From Anaerolineales bacterium (GTDB lineage Bacteria > Chloroflexota > Anaerolineae > 4572-78 > NAK82): a DNA stretch of 11,571 nt. The position numbers were made by a program, and so were the translations under genes. The notes under the pieces are model-generated. The model was not told where the DNA came from, searched no databases, and worked only from the letters and a program-made list of their open reading frames with translations. The stretch spans positions 1-11,571 of the forward strand of contig JAHELX010000137.1 of NCBI GenBank assembly GCA_024643945.1, written 5' to 3'. Of this stretch, positions 1 to 8,066 are shown in pieces (the stretch's first letter is position 1; every line of letters starts with the position of its first letter).

Positions 1-130
1 GCCGACACTGAGGCTCTCTACGACGAGGCTTGACGGTGGTGGGATACCGGCCATTGCCAGCTTTGACGCCGACTTTGACCAAATAACCTGGCTGCGCCGC
101 CTGGCCCGCCCGGAAGATGTGGCCGCGTAG
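1..130 (+). pseudogene. 3' end of a PIN-domain (VapC-like) gene, apparently frameshifted
   Basis: This is the only plus-strand coding remnant and it is cut by the window edge. Frame 1 reads ADTEALYDEA and then hits TGA at 31-33. Frame 2 from about position 35 reads GIPAIASFDADFDQITWLRRL and ends at TAG 128-130. Together the two pieces look like the C-terminus of PIN-domain ribonucleases, where an ALYDEA-type helix is followed by a strand and an SFDADFD-type acidic motif. PIN proteins are usually the toxin of a toxin-antitoxin pair. Joining the two frames needs a one-base indel around 28-40, in a GGTGGTGGG run, so this may be a real pseudogene or a sequencing slip. It converges on lysT-lysU with only 37 bp between the stops, and I see no convincing terminator there. 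The family call rests on a short stretch. Confidence 0.5.
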
Positions 131-167
131 CTCCCTCCGACTGCCCGCAGACCTAAACGCACCGGAG

Positions 168-2276
168 TCATTTCCGCAAATGAGGAATCAACCCCCCATC
201 GGCTAGAATCTGTTGCACCGACGGGGGGAAGGGCTCAAAGGCGAAGACGCCTGCCGGGCAGCGAATCTCCCCGGCACCCAGGTCGATTCGCACCGGCTGG
301 CCGGCCTCGATGGCCGCCACCGCCTCCGGGCAGACGATGGCCGGCAGGCCACTATTGATGGCGTTGCGATAGAAGATGCGGGCGAAGGAGACGGCCACCA
401 CTGCCCCCAGCCCGGCCCACTTCAGGCAAGTGGCCGCCTGCTCCCGTGAGCTGCCGCAGCCCCAGTTGCGCCCGGCCACGATCACGTCGCCCGGGTTGAC
501 CCTGGCGGCGAAAGTGGGGTCCAGGTCTTCCAACGCGCGGGCGGCGATCTCTTTCGGATCGGTCAGGGTATAGGTATATTTGCCGGGGAAGATCACGTCG
601 GTGTTGACGTTATCGCCGTATTTCCATGCCGTGCCGGTGATACTCATAGCGTTTTCTCCTTCGATAGGGATTGCGGGAATCAGGGAATCAGGAAATCGGG
701 AATCAGGCGTTCCCAGCCCCCAGCCCCTAGCCCCCAGTTCCCCTGGATGAACAATCTTCCCCGCCACGGCACTGGCGGCAACTACTGCCGGACCGGCGAG
801 GTAAATTTCGGCCTCGCGGGTGCCCATCCGTCCCCGGAAGTTGCGGTTGGCGCTACTGATGGTCACCTCGCCCGGGGCGGGCACGCCCAGGTGATTGCCC
901 ATACACGGCCCACAGCCAGGTGTGCCGATAACTGCTCCCGCTGCTAGCAGCGTCTCCAGGTAGCCCAGGCGCATCGCGTCTCGCAGCACCTGCGCTGAAG
1001 CAGGGATGACCAGCAGCCGGGTGCCAGGGGCAACTCGTCGCCCGGCCAATACCTGGGCTGCCTCGGCAATGTCCTCCAGCCGGCCGTTGGTGCAGGTACC
1101 TAGAAAGGCCTGGTGTACCCGCGTCCCCGCCACCTGCGACAGGGGGACCACGTTGTCTACCGCGTGAGGACAGGCGATCTGCGGCTCGATAGTCGAAGCG
1201 TCAAAGGTGTACTCGGCGGCGTAGCGTGCGTCTGGGTCAGGAGCGAAGGTGGAGATTGCCTGCCCCCCGGCCCGCCCCGTCCTGCCTGCACCTGGGGCGC
1301 AGGCACCCTGGCCCGCCACGCGGGCCAGGGTGCCGCGCCGACAGGTGCACCGTCCCGGCACGGGGCAGGCAGGGCGGGCTGGCGGGTAGGCCAGGGGAGA
1401 CGTTGTGCCCTTTGGGTATTGGAGATTGGAGATTGGCGGCATAGGATGTGGGGTCTGAGGTTCGCCGGTAAGCTGGATGGCCAGGCGGCTGGTTGATCGG
1501 TTGATCTGCTGACCCGCACCTGCAGTAGAGTAGGTGTTCGCTGATTCGCTCCTCAATGATCTTTCCCCCAGCCATTCCAAGGTCGTGGCATCCGGGGCAA
1601 TCCAGGCGTTTTTGACGCCCATCTCCGCCATCATATTGGGCAACACGAAACGGCTCTCCATCGAGAGAGCAGATATGGCTGGACCGTGGAATTCCACTGA
1701 AGCGTATGTCCCGGCGTCGGCCCCCAGTGCCCCGATGATGTGCAATGCCAGGTCCTTGGCCGATACCCATTCGCCCAGTTGGCCGCTGACGGTGATCTTG
1801 ATGCTCTCCGGCACGCGCAGCCAGATGCGACCCGTGGCCCAGATGGCCGCCACTTCGCTGCGCCCCACCCCAGCGCCAAAGGCACCCAGCGCCCCGTAAT
1901 GCGTGCTGTGACTGTCGGCGCCCAGCACGATATCCCCCGGCCGCACCAGCCCCTCCTCACACAGCACCTGGTGGCAGATGCCTCGCCCCACCTCGAAGAC
2001 GTGCCGGATGCCCTGCTCGGCCACGAAATGACGGATTTCGGCGTGATTCTGAGCGTGCTGCGTCGTCGGTGCGGGGGCGGCGTGGTCGAGAGTCACCGCC
2101 AGCCGCTCCGGGTGCTTCACTCGTTCCACCCCAATTTCGCGGAAGATGCGAGCGATGGCGGCCGTGTTGTCGTGACTCAACGCCAGATCAGGAAAAATGT
2201 CTATCACCTGCCCTGCTCGCACCGATGGCAACCCGGCGTTACGTGCCAAGACCTTTTCAGCAAATGTGTATCCCAT
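168..2276 (-). CDS. lysT-lysU: Fused homoaconitase, large (LysT) and small (LysU) subunits in one frame, with a repeat-derived insertion
   Basis: The 702-residue protein belongs to the aconitase / isopropylmalate isomerase superfamily and probably interconverts homocitrate and homoisocitrate via homoaconitate in the cytoplasm. Residues 1-514 are the large subunit: [19 protein letters not shown] near the middle and the 4Fe-4S ligands C395 (GTCTNG), C455 and C458 (GCGPC). Residues 544-702 are the small swivel subunit ([24 protein letters not shown]). In LeuCD and LysTU families these are normally separate proteins. Two oddities stand out. Residues about 240-343 are a repeat-derived insertion in the loop between TLEWLGER and DPDARY. 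Residues 515-543 are a linker translated from intergenic repeats with no stop. The ATG at 647 has its own good Shine-Dalgarno, so LysU may also be made alone. The start ATG 2276 follows GGAG with a 10-nt gap. The operon context favours homoaconitase over LeuCD, though the family can be promiscuous. Confidence 0.9.
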   Translation of the reverse strand: MGYTFAEKVLARNAGLPSVRAGQVIDIFPDLALSHDNTAAIARIFREIGVERVKHPERLAVTLDHAAPAPTTQHAQNHAEIRHFVAEQGIRHVFEVGRGICHQVLCEEGLVRPGDIVLGADSHSTHYGALGAFGAGVGRSEVAAIWATGRIWLRVPESIKITVSGQLGEWVSAKDLALHIIGALGADAGTYASVEFHGPAISALSMESRFVLPNMMAEMGVKNAWIAPDATTLEWLGERSLRSESANTYSTAGAGQQINRSTSRLAIQLTGEPQTPHPMPPISNLQYPKGTTSPLAYPPARPACPVPGRCTCRRGTLARVAGQGACAPGAGRTGRAGGQAISTFAPDPDARYAAEYTFDASTIEPQIACPHAVDNVVPLSQVAGTRVHQAFLGTCTNGRLEDIAEAAQVLAGRRVAPGTRLLVIPASAQVLRDAMRLGYLETLLAAGAVIGTPGCGPCMGNHLGVPAPGEVTISSANRNFRGRMGTREAEIYLAGPAVVAASAVAGKIVHPGELGARGWGLGTPDSRFPDSLIPAIPIEGENAMSITGTAWKYGDNVNTDVIFPGKYTYTLTDPKEIAARALEDLDPTFAARVNPGDVIVAGRNWGCGSSREQAATCLKWAGLGAVVAVSFARIFYRNAINSGLPAIVCPEAVAAIEAGQPVRIDLGAGEIRCPAGVFAFEPFPPSVQQILADGGLIPHLRK
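645..661 (-). promoter_or_regulatory. lysU: Internal Shine-Dalgarno and ATG for a separate LysU small subunit
   Basis: On the minus strand AAGGAG (661-656) lies 8 nt before an ATG at 647-645 that begins [13 protein letters not shown], the normal start of a LeuD/LysU small subunit (159 residues, ending at 168). The ATG is in frame with the upstream large subunit. The signal implies that lysU was, and perhaps still is, initiated independently, so both a 702-residue fusion and a free small subunit could be produced. Confidence 0.7.
648..737 (-). repeat. Intergenic repeat block translated as the LysT-LysU linker
   Basis: The plus strand shows four degenerate units of GGGAATCA / GGAAATC type (675-707), followed by a run of CCCAGCCCC / CCCCTAG units (712-737). 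The first part belongs to the same family as the inverted repeat at 6910-6972. Read on the minus strand in the lysT frame it has no stop and gives about 29 residues ([15 protein letters not shown] and so on) directly after the expected LysT end HPGEL. A TAG is present only in another frame. The block probably replaced the native lysT stop. Confidence 0.8.
1271..1378. repeat. Large palindromic element within the lysT insertion
   Basis: The core is a perfect 15-bp inverted repeat, 1302-1316 against 1320-1334, with a 3-nt loop (CAC). The symmetry continues imperfectly outward: TGCACCTG-type arms next to the core and CCCGCCC (1271-1277) against GGGCGGG (1372-1378) at the edges. GGAGATT units flank it on both sides (1251-1257 and 1421-1427). 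It resembles REP or MITE-like palindromes that insert into coding regions, such as the Rickettsia palindromic elements. No homology to those is claimed. Confidence 0.8.
1500..1557 (-). repeat. Dispersed repeat, copy A (inside lysT)
   Basis: On the minus strand it begins ATTGAGGAGCGAATCAGCGA and later contains GCAGGTGCGGGTCAGCA. Copy B at 6009-6077 begins ATTGAGTAGGGAATCAGCGA and contains GCAGGTGCGGGTCGGCA, with a few extra bases in the middle. The two lie in the same orientation relative to transcription. Copy A is translated within LysT. Confidence 0.75.
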
Positions 2277-2290
2277 AATCTCTAATCTCC
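2277..2290 (-). repeat. GGAGATT tandem repeat supplying the lysT ribosome binding site
   Basis: The minus strand reads GGAGATTAGAGATT immediately before the lysT ATG, so the whole Shine-Dalgarno and spacer are one copy of the tandem repeat also found at the end of lysJ (4758-4771) and, in inverted orientation, in the lysT insertion (1421-1434). The gap between lysS and lysT is only 16 bp. Confidence 0.7.
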
Positions 2291-2292
2291 CA

Positions 2293-3582
2293 TCACATGA
2301 TTTCCGGTCGGGCGTCGAGACGCTGCACCACGGCGTCTCGGTAGGGCTCGGGGATGTCGAGACGGCTCAATTCGAATTCTTTCTCCGCAAGGTCCACCAA
2401 GATTTGGGCCGGCGACTCGTCGGGGCTGACGTCGTAAACTCGGGCTTTGAAGGCCCTGGCAATCTCTTTGGCCGTCGCCTCGTCCACCTGAAAGTATTTG
2501 ATCTCTTTGAGAAAGTAGTAGATCGCGTTCCAGCCGGAGAGCGGCCCCAGCAGAATTTCCGACTCGGTGACCCCGAACTGATCCAGAGGATGCGCCTCAT
2601 AGGTGGCGGCGTCGTTGAGGACTGCTTTCTGGTGGACGCCGGCCATGTGGGTGCGGTTGGTCAGGCTGACTGGCTCCTTCGATTGTACCAACTTGTTCAG
2701 TTTGGAAGCCAGTAACACGTTGATGGGATACGACCCGCGCAGGTGATAGCCTTCCAGCTTGTCGTACTCCCGGTCAATGAACAGGTTGAAGAGGAGCGCG
2801 GTCATCGAGGTGATGCCGGATCGCTCGCCAATGCCCAGCAAGGTGGTGTTGATATAGCGCATGCCGTTTTTGACCGCTTCCAGCGCATTAACCTGGGCAA
2901 AGCCCCGGTCATCGTGGAAGTGACCTTCCAGGTCCGTTCGTGGATAGCGCTGGCACAAAGCCTTCACCCGGCGGGCGACGGCGGCGGGCGTCGCCACACC
3001 TACCGTGTCGGGCGTGCCCAGGCGATGCACCAGCGGCGCGATTTCGTCGTAGACGCGAAAGAGATCCGCTTCGCGAGTCCGGAAAGCATCTTCCCCGCTG
3101 AAGCGCAGGATCAGGTGCGGATAGTCCCGCTGGACCTGCTCGATGAGGGAGCGTGCCTGGCGCACGATTTCATCCAGGTTCTTGCCGTGGCCGTTGTTAC
3201 GGGCCTGAACCGATGTGCCGATGTAGATATTCAACCCGTCGAAACCGGCCTCAACAGCCGACTCCACGTCGTCCGGGTGGCAGCGGACGTGTGCCAGCAG
3301 AAAAGTATAACCCTTTTGCGTGATCAACTCATCGCGCACCGATTGGATGGCCGCCAGGTCGTCTCGTTCCTGGGGACTGACGATAGGTGCGAACAACTCG
3401 ATAAATTTGACGCCATAGCTAATCAGCGCCTGTACGATTTCCGTTTTATCCGTCTGGCTGAAGAAATACTTGTAATGATCATGCAGCAACGAGGTCTGCG
3501 ACCCCTCACGCAGGGTGGTATCAATGATTTCCAGATCGCGTGGGGTATACCGGTTGAACTGAAAAGGGCTATCGGGGGTCAT
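2293..3582 (-). CDS. lysS: Homocitrate synthase
   Basis: Predicted to condense acetyl-CoA with 2-oxoglutarate to homocitrate, the first committed step of the 2-aminoadipate route. The 429-residue protein is a DRE-TIM / HMGL-like enzyme. [11 protein letters not shown] (residues 19-29) has the catalytic Arg-Glu pair R25/E26 after metal-binding D21. RFSGEDAFR (160-168) matches the RFSSEDSFR-type signature of homocitrate synthases, and HFHDD (221-225) provides the metal-binding histidines. [11 protein letters not shown] (251-261) precedes the C-terminal regulatory region, where [11 protein letters not shown] matches the family's SHKAGMHLKA-like motif. It is somewhat longer than the Thermus enzyme (about 376 residues). 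The ATG has GGAG six bases upstream. It lies 20 bp after lysK and 16 bp before lysT. Homologues such as isopropylmalate or citramalate synthase are less likely given the motifs and operon. Confidence 0.87.
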   Translation of the reverse strand: MTPDSPFQFNRYTPRDLEIIDTTLREGSQTSLLHDHYKYFFSQTDKTEIVQALISYGVKFIELFAPIVSPQERDDLAAIQSVRDELITQKGYTFLLAHVRCHPDDVESAVEAGFDGLNIYIGTSVQARNNGHGKNLDEIVRQARSLIEQVQRDYPHLILRFSGEDAFRTREADLFRVYDEIAPLVHRLGTPDTVGVATPAAVARRVKALCQRYPRTDLEGHFHDDRGFAQVNALEAVKNGMRYINTTLLGIGERSGITSMTALLFNLFIDREYDKLEGYHLRGSYPINVLLASKLNKLVQSKEPVSLTNRTHMAGVHQKAVLNDAATYEAHPLDQFGVTESEILLGPLSGWNAIYYFLKEIKYFQVDEATAKEIARAFKARVYDVSPDESPAQILVDLAEKEFELSRLDIPEPYRDAVVQRLDARPEIM

Positions 3583-3592
3583 AAGCTACTCC

Positions 3593-3613
3593 GTATTGCG
3601 TACTACGTATTTC
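3593..3613 (-). repeat. TACGCAATACG-type repeat over the lysK stop
   Basis: The plus strand reads GTATTGCGTACTACGTATTT. The lysK stop TAG (3605-3603) lies within it, and the lysS Shine-Dalgarno GGAG (3592-3589) abuts it. Related copies lie at 4724-4746 and 5931-5980. The repeat fills most of the 20-bp lysK-lysS gap and encodes the last LysK residues (NT). Confidence 0.65.
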
Positions 3614-4721
3614 CCATCAGGGTGTGTAACACGGATTTGAGAACCTCAATGGACTGCAAATATTCGCCCAAGTTGATACGCTCTTCTGGTGTGTGGTCCA
3701 GTGCCGAGTCCCCGGGTCCGTAGGCGACGATGGGGCAGCCCCAGGCCGGTCCAACGATGTTCATGTCGGAGGTGCCGGTCTTCAGGACAAAGCGGGGCCG
3801 CCCTGCCTGCCCTCGGATGGCAGTCAGCAAAGCTCGCACTAGCGGCGTGTTCTTCTCAGCGCGAAAGGCGACTTCGGCGCCCGAAAAGGTCAGGTGGATT
3901 AGGGACTGCCCGTCCTGGCTCCGCCCCGCGGGCCGGGGGGGGCAGCCCCCAGCCCCCAGCATCAACTGACGCAGGTCATCGGCCAGATCCTCTGGTGACA
4001 GGTCGGGCGGTAGGCGGAAGCCCAGGCTCATCTGAGCGGTGCCGTAGGCTCCCTCGTCACGAGTGGCGATGTGGCGCAGCGACGGGTCGAGTTGGTCAAA
4101 AGCTCTCGGACGGCTGGCGTTATGCTCCGCGCAGTGGGCGACGACGGCGTTCCACACGTCCACTGCCTGCTCGGCTGGCAACCGGGCCTGGCCGGCCGAG
4201 TGGGCAAACGGAGCGCGCAGATGTACCTCGACCAGCAGCCGTCCTTTGTACCCCAGCGTGACCCGGTCCCAACCACTGGGCTCACCGATGATGCAAACGT
4301 CTGGGACAGGCCAATGGTCGACTATGTGCCGCGCGCCCCGGCTGGTGGCTGCCTCCTCTTCGACCGCGCCGACGACCGCCACCTGCCAGCCAGGGGGTAT
4401 ATCCAGCGATGCAACCACGGCTGCAAAGGCACAAAGCGGCCCTTTGGCATCCACCGTCCCCCGCCCGTAAAGCCAGTCCTCCTCCCGGCGTACCGGCAAT
4501 TCGCCGGGAAAGGTATCAATGTGGCCCAGCAGCATCGCCTGGCGCGGTCCGTTGCCGCGCGTACCCACAGCGTTGCCGACTGCGTCCACGTGGGCGTCGA
4601 AGCCGTGGGCAGCCATCCAATCGGCCAGCCATGCCGCAGCTTTCCCCTCTTCTCCCGACGGGCTGGGGATGGCGACCAGATTTTCCAATAGATTAATCGA
4701 GTCAGTCGAAGTTAATGTCAT
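3603..4721 (-). CDS. lysK: [LysW]-lysine hydrolase (M20 family)
   Basis: Predicted to cleave lysine from the C-terminus of LysW, the last step of the pathway, and regenerate the carrier. The 372-residue protein is an M20 metallohydrolase. GHIDTFPG carries metal ligand H67 with D69, GTVDAKG gives bridging D91, EEEA (121-124) gives the general base and a ligand, and [15 protein letters not shown] follows. [11 protein letters not shown] and DHTPEE near the C-terminus supply further conserved residues. Residues about 255-272 ([18 protein letters not shown]) look like a small repeat-derived insertion. The ATG at 4721 is the natural start by homology, but no Shine-Dalgarno precedes it because the 34-bp gap after lysJ is mostly repeat; translation is probably coupled or leaderless-like. 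LysK of some organisms also serves arginine synthesis by releasing ornithine from LysW. Confidence 0.9.
   Translation of the reverse strand: MTLTSTDSINLLENLVAIPSPSGEEGKAAAWLADWMAAHGFDAHVDAVGNAVGTRGNGPRQAMLLGHIDTFPGELPVRREEDWLYGRGTVDAKGPLCAFAAVVASLDIPPGWQVAVVGAVEEEAATSRGARHIVDHWPVPDVCIIGEPSGWDRVTLGYKGRLLVEVHLRAPFAHSAGQARLPAEQAVDVWNAVVAHCAEHNASRPRAFDQLDPSLRHIATRDEGAYGTAQMSLGFRLPPDLSPEDLADDLRQLMLGAGGCPPRPAGRSQDGQSLIHLTFSGAEVAFRAEKNTPLVRALLTAIRGQAGRPRFVLKTGTSDMNIVGPAWGCPIVAYGPGDSALDHTPEERINLGEYLQSIEVLKSVLHTLMGNT
3906..3959 (-). other. Probable small in-frame repeat insertion in lysK
   Basis: The plus strand contains a GC-rich low-complexity run that includes GCCCCCAGCCCCCAGC, the same unit as in the lysT-lysU linker (712-737). 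In frame it encodes LysK residues about 255-272, rich in Gly, Pro and Arg, at a place where related enzymes have a short connection before the strand leading to the [12 protein letters not shown] segment. The edges are judged by eye. Confidence 0.45.
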
Positions 4722-4723
4722 GA

Positions 4724-4746
4724 TTATTGCGTACTGCGTAATAATT
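4724..4746 (-). repeat. TACGCAGTACGCAATA repeat in the lysJ-lysK gap
   Basis: The minus strand reads ATTACGCAGTACGCAATAA just before the lysK ATG, where a Shine-Dalgarno would be expected but is absent. It is a close relative of the copies at 3593-3613 and 5931-5980. Confidence 0.7.
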
Positions 4747-4755
4747 GCTCAACCT

Positions 4756-5985
4756 CTAATCTCCAATCTCCTTCTTCAACACCTCGCGCAGCGCTTCCAC
4801 CACGGTTTGTAGCTCTGCCTTCTCAATCACCAGCGGCGGCAGCAGACGCAGCACACTGGGGCCAGCCGGTAGGGCCAACACGCCCCGCTCCATCAATGCT
4901 TTGAGGAAGGGGGTGACACGCTGGCGTAATTCGACGCCGACCATCAGTCCCCAACCACGCACCTCGCGCACTAAGGGCGATTGGATAGTGCGCAGGTCGG
5001 CCATAAATTGCTCACCCAAGCGGGCGGCGCGAGCGGGCAGGTCCCCCTCGGCTATGGCGCGTAGCACGGCCCGGCTGGCGGCACAGGCCAGCGGATTGCC
5101 GCCAAAGGTGGAACCGTGGACACCGCTGGGCAGAGTGCCCAATGCCTCGCGCCAGACTACGGCCCCCATGGGCACGCCGCCCCCTAAGGCCTTCCCCAGA
5201 CAGAGCAAGTCAGGGACCAGGCCGACGTGCCCGCAGGCGAACCAGCGGCCGGTGCGTCCCAGCCCGGTCTGTATCTCGTCTACGATGAGGAACGCGCCTC
5301 GCTCGTCGCATAAATGGCGTAGTCCCTGGAAGTAATCGGCGTCGCCGGGGCGAACGCCTCCCTCTCCCTGCACAATTTCCACCAGCACCGCTGCTGTATT
5401 ATCGTTGATGGCCCCTGCCATCGCCTCCAGGTCGTTGAAGGGAACGTGGTTGAAGCCAGGCACCAAAGGGACGAAAGGCTTCCGGTATTTCTCGTTCCAG
5501 GTGGCACTCAGCGCGCCCAACGTGCGCCCGTGAAAGCCGCGCATCGTCGCCACCACCCCGGTTCGACCGGTGAGGAGTCGAGCAACTTTGATGGCGCCTT
5601 CCACTGCCTCAGCACCGGAATTGCAAAGGAAGACCCGATCCAGATCGCCAGGGGTATGGGCGGTCAGCTCGGACAGCAGCGCCGCCCGCTGATCGTTATA
5701 AAAGACCTCGCTACAGGTGACGAGCGTCGCCACCTGCCCCTGAATGGCGGCCGTCACCGCCGGGTGGCAATGTCCCAGGCTGGCGACGCCATGCCCGGCG
5801 ACGCAATCGATGTATTCGCGCCCTTCGGCATCCCAGACCCGCGCTCCCTGTCCGCGCACTAACGCGATGGGGCGTTTGGGGTAAGCGCCGGAGGTATGGG
5901 TGTTCTCAATAGAGATGATGTGGTCGGTGACTGCGTACTGCGTATTGCGTATTGCGTGTTCCGGGTTACGTATTTCGGGTTGCAT
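4756..5985 (-). CDS. lysJ: [LysW]-aminoadipate semialdehyde transaminase
   Basis: Predicted to transfer an amino group, typically from glutamate, to LysW-bound 2-aminoadipate semialdehyde and give LysW-lysine. It is a class III (ornithine/acetylornithine type) PLP aminotransferase of 409 residues. TSGAYPKRPI marks the family start, CNSGAEAVEGAIK (121-133) and FHGRTLGALS (151-160) line the cofactor site, DEIQTG (236-241) holds the PLP-pyridine aspartate, and the Schiff-base lysine is K265 in CLGKALGGG. I chose the ATG at 5985, with GGAG nine bases upstream, over the longer reading from 6045. Residues 1-20 (MQPEIRNPEHAIRNTQYAVT) are translated from a TACGCAATACG repeat and are not family sequence. 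The last residues (EIGD and stop) come from a GGAGATT repeat. ArgD-like activity in arginine synthesis is possible. Confidence 0.92.
   Translation of the reverse strand: MQPEIRNPEHAIRNTQYAVTDHIISIENTHTSGAYPKRPIALVRGQGARVWDAEGREYIDCVAGHGVASLGHCHPAVTAAIQGQVATLVTCSEVFYNDQRAALLSELTAHTPGDLDRVFLCNSGAEAVEGAIKVARLLTGRTGVVATMRGFHGRTLGALSATWNEKYRKPFVPLVPGFNHVPFNDLEAMAGAINDNTAAVLVEIVQGEGGVRPGDADYFQGLRHLCDERGAFLIVDEIQTGLGRTGRWFACGHVGLVPDLLCLGKALGGGVPMGAVVWREALGTLPSGVHGSTFGGNPLACAASRAVLRAIAEGDLPARAARLGEQFMADLRTIQSPLVREVRGWGLMVGVELRQRVTPFLKALMERGVLALPAGPSVLRLLPPLVIEKAELQTVVEALREVLKKEIGD
4758..4771 (-). repeat. GGAGATT tandem repeat at the 3' end of lysJ
   Basis: The minus strand reads GGAGATTGGAGATT and then G or AG of the stop: it encodes the final residues EIGD and merges with the TAG at 4758-4756. 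The same tandem unit forms the lysT ribosome binding site (2277-2290). Confidence 0.7.
5931..5980 (-). repeat. ATACGCAATACGCAGT repeat translated as the LysJ N-terminus
   Basis: The plus strand has several tandem, slightly varied units (CTGCGTA, TTGCGTA, TTGCGTG, then GTTACGTATTTCGGGTTG). In the lysJ frame they give AIRNTQY and its surroundings. This is the longest copy of the family also present at 3593-3613 and 4724-4746. Confidence 0.75.
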
Positions 5986-6008
5986 ATGGCTTATCTCCGT
6001 TTTGCCGA

Positions 6009-6068
6009 GTTGCTGATTTGCCGACCCGCACCTGCGGTGGGGCATGTGTTTGTCGACTCGCTGATTCC

Positions 6069-6077
<9 letters not shown>
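6009..6077 (-). repeat. Dispersed repeat, copy B, over the lysZ stop
   Basis: It is homologous to copy A at 1500-1557: the first 20 bases differ by only two, and the GCAGGTGCGGGTC core is identical. The stop codon of lysZ (TAG, 6071-6069) lies in its first bases. The rest fills the 83-bp gap to lysJ. In copy A the equivalent of this TAG is not a stop (GAGGAG against GAGTAG), and that copy is read through inside LysT. Confidence 0.75.
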
Positions 6078-6875
<798 letters not shown>

Positions 6876-6909
6876 AATATCTTCTCTCCTAGCTCTCATC
6901 AGGTGTCAG

Positions 6910-6972
6910 GGACTCAGGGAATCAGGAATCAGGCAGTCAAGAGTGACCCCTGATTCCTGATTCCCTGAGTCC
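6910..6972. repeat. Perfect 24-bp inverted repeat between lysY and lysZ
   Basis: The arms at 6910-6933 and 6949-6972 are exact reverse complements around a 15-nt loop. They are built from GGGAATCA / GGAATCAGG units, the same family as the lysT-lysU linker. The arms are GC-moderate and no T-run follows on the minus strand, so a processing or stability hairpin, or simply a repeat insertion, is more likely than a terminator. A further GGGAATCA unit extends the right arm. Confidence 0.9.
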
Positions 6973-6990
6973 TGATTCCCTGACCCATGG

Positions 6991-8034
6991 CTAAATCGGA
7001 TGCAAGCCTGGGAAGGTCAACCCGGCGATCTCGTCCCAGCCCATCATCACGTTCATCGTTTGCACCGCGCTGCCGGCTGCCCCTTTCATCAAGTTGTCTA
7101 GGGCGGCCATCACCACCACCCGCCCTGTGTCTGGGTCCAGCTCAAAGCCTACATCGCAATAATTGGACCCCGCCAGCCATTTAGGCTCTGGGTAGCGATG
7201 GATTCCGCTTCGGCTCTTCACCAGTCGGAGGAAGGGCTCGTCCCGATAGGCAGTCCGATAGAGTTGCCAGAGCTCTTTCTCCTGAAGGGGCCGGTTCAGA
7301 AAACAGTGACAGGTAGCCAGCACACCGCGTACCAGCTCCACTGCCGTCACCGAAAAGTGGAGGTCGAAGTTATTGCCCAGGGCCTGGATCACCTCCGCCT
7401 GGTGGCGGTGGCCGGTCGGCTTGAAGGAACGAACGGCCCCACTCCGCTCCGGGTGATGCGAACTGATAGAGGGGTGAGCTCCTGCCTCCGACGAGCCGAC
7501 CTTCACCTCGACCACGCCCTGGCCTAGCAGGCCGGCGTCGGCCAGGGGGGCCAGGGCGAGGATCGTGACGCTGGCATTGCAGCCAACGCCGCTGGCGTAG
7601 CGCGCACCGGCCAGCCTCGCCCGGTATCGCTCCGGCAGCCCGTAGACGAAACGGTCCAACCACTCGGTGGCCGGGTGATCCGTGCCGTACCAGCGGGCAT
7701 ATTGCGCCGGATCGCGTAGGCGAAAGTCGGCCGAACAGTCTATCACCCATTGGGCCATATTGGCGTAGTGCTGGATGTTATGTGCTGCCTGGCCATGGGG
7801 CATGGCCAGGATGAACACATCAGCCGGCTCCAACGCGTCGGGATGAACGAACTGCGTCGAGGTAATCCCTCTCAGGTTGGGGTGGATTGTGTGGACGTAG
7901 CGTCCTGCCTGGCTGGCCGAGGTAACCTGTTTTACCACTACGTTAGGATGAAAAAGTAGCAACCGTAGCAATTCGCCACCTACGTAGCCACTACCCCCGA
8001 CAATACTCACACTCAGTCTGTCTGAAGTTGACAT
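6991..8034 (-). CDS. lysY: [LysW]-2-aminoadipate 6-phosphate reductase
   Basis: Predicted to reduce the LysW-bound aminoadipyl phosphate to the semialdehyde with NADPH. The 347-residue protein is an ArgC-type dehydrogenase. GGSGYVGGELLRLL (13-26) is the Rossmann nucleotide loop and GVGCNASV contains the catalytic cysteine C152. KVGSSEAG and the HHPERSG segment follow, with a conserved HRHQAEV region and NLMKGAAGSAVQ near the C-terminus, both typical of ArgC/LysY. The start ATG has GGAGG five bases upstream. It sits 32 bp after lysX and 115 bp before lysZ, the longest gap within the structural genes, which holds a hairpin repeat. The operon separates it from ArgC; a dual role is possible. Confidence 0.92.
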   Translation of the reverse strand: MSTSDRLSVSIVGGSGYVGGELLRLLLFHPNVVVKQVTSASQAGRYVHTIHPNLRGITSTQFVHPDALEPADVFILAMPHGQAAHNIQHYANMAQWVIDCSADFRLRDPAQYARWYGTDHPATEWLDRFVYGLPERYRARLAGARYASGVGCNASVTILALAPLADAGLLGQGVVEVKVGSSEAGAHPSISSHHPERSGAVRSFKPTGHRHQAEVIQALGNNFDLHFSVTAVELVRGVLATCHCFLNRPLQEKELWQLYRTAYRDEPFLRLVKSRSGIHRYPEPKWLAGSNYCDVGFELDPDTGRVVVMAALDNLMKGAAGSAVQTMNVMMGWDEIAGLTFPGLHPI

Positions 8035-8066
8035 AGTATCCTCCGGCCTGGCTTAGCCGCTGGCGG

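Larger units (their letters stand above)
1248..1559 (-). repeat. Composite repeat insertion inside lysT, in frame (about 104 codons)
   Basis: The stretch encodes residues about 240-343 of LysT, low-complexity and rich in Pro, Gly, Arg, Cys and Ala. It interrupts a loop that in LeuC-type proteins is only about ten residues long, between TLEWLGER and DPDARY. It is built of three kinds of parts: a dispersed repeat at 1500-1557 (second copy at 6009-6077), tandem GGAGATT units at 1421-1434 with another at 1251-1257, and a large palindrome at 1271-1378. All of it stays open in the lysT frame. The exact edges are estimated from homology from memory. Confidence 0.8.

Noticed and set aside
131..167. 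Terminator between lysT-lysU and the PIN remnant
   Set aside because: No stem followed by a T-run on either strand in this 37-bp gap.
1251..1434. CRISPR-like array from the GGAGATT units
   Set aside because: The units are only 7 bp, tandem without spacers, and the flanked part is one palindrome.
2743..3723. Long plus-strand open frame (326 codons)
   Set aside because: It lies antisense to lysS and the end of lysK, with no recognisable protein motif, and is a by-product of GC-rich codon use in the real genes.
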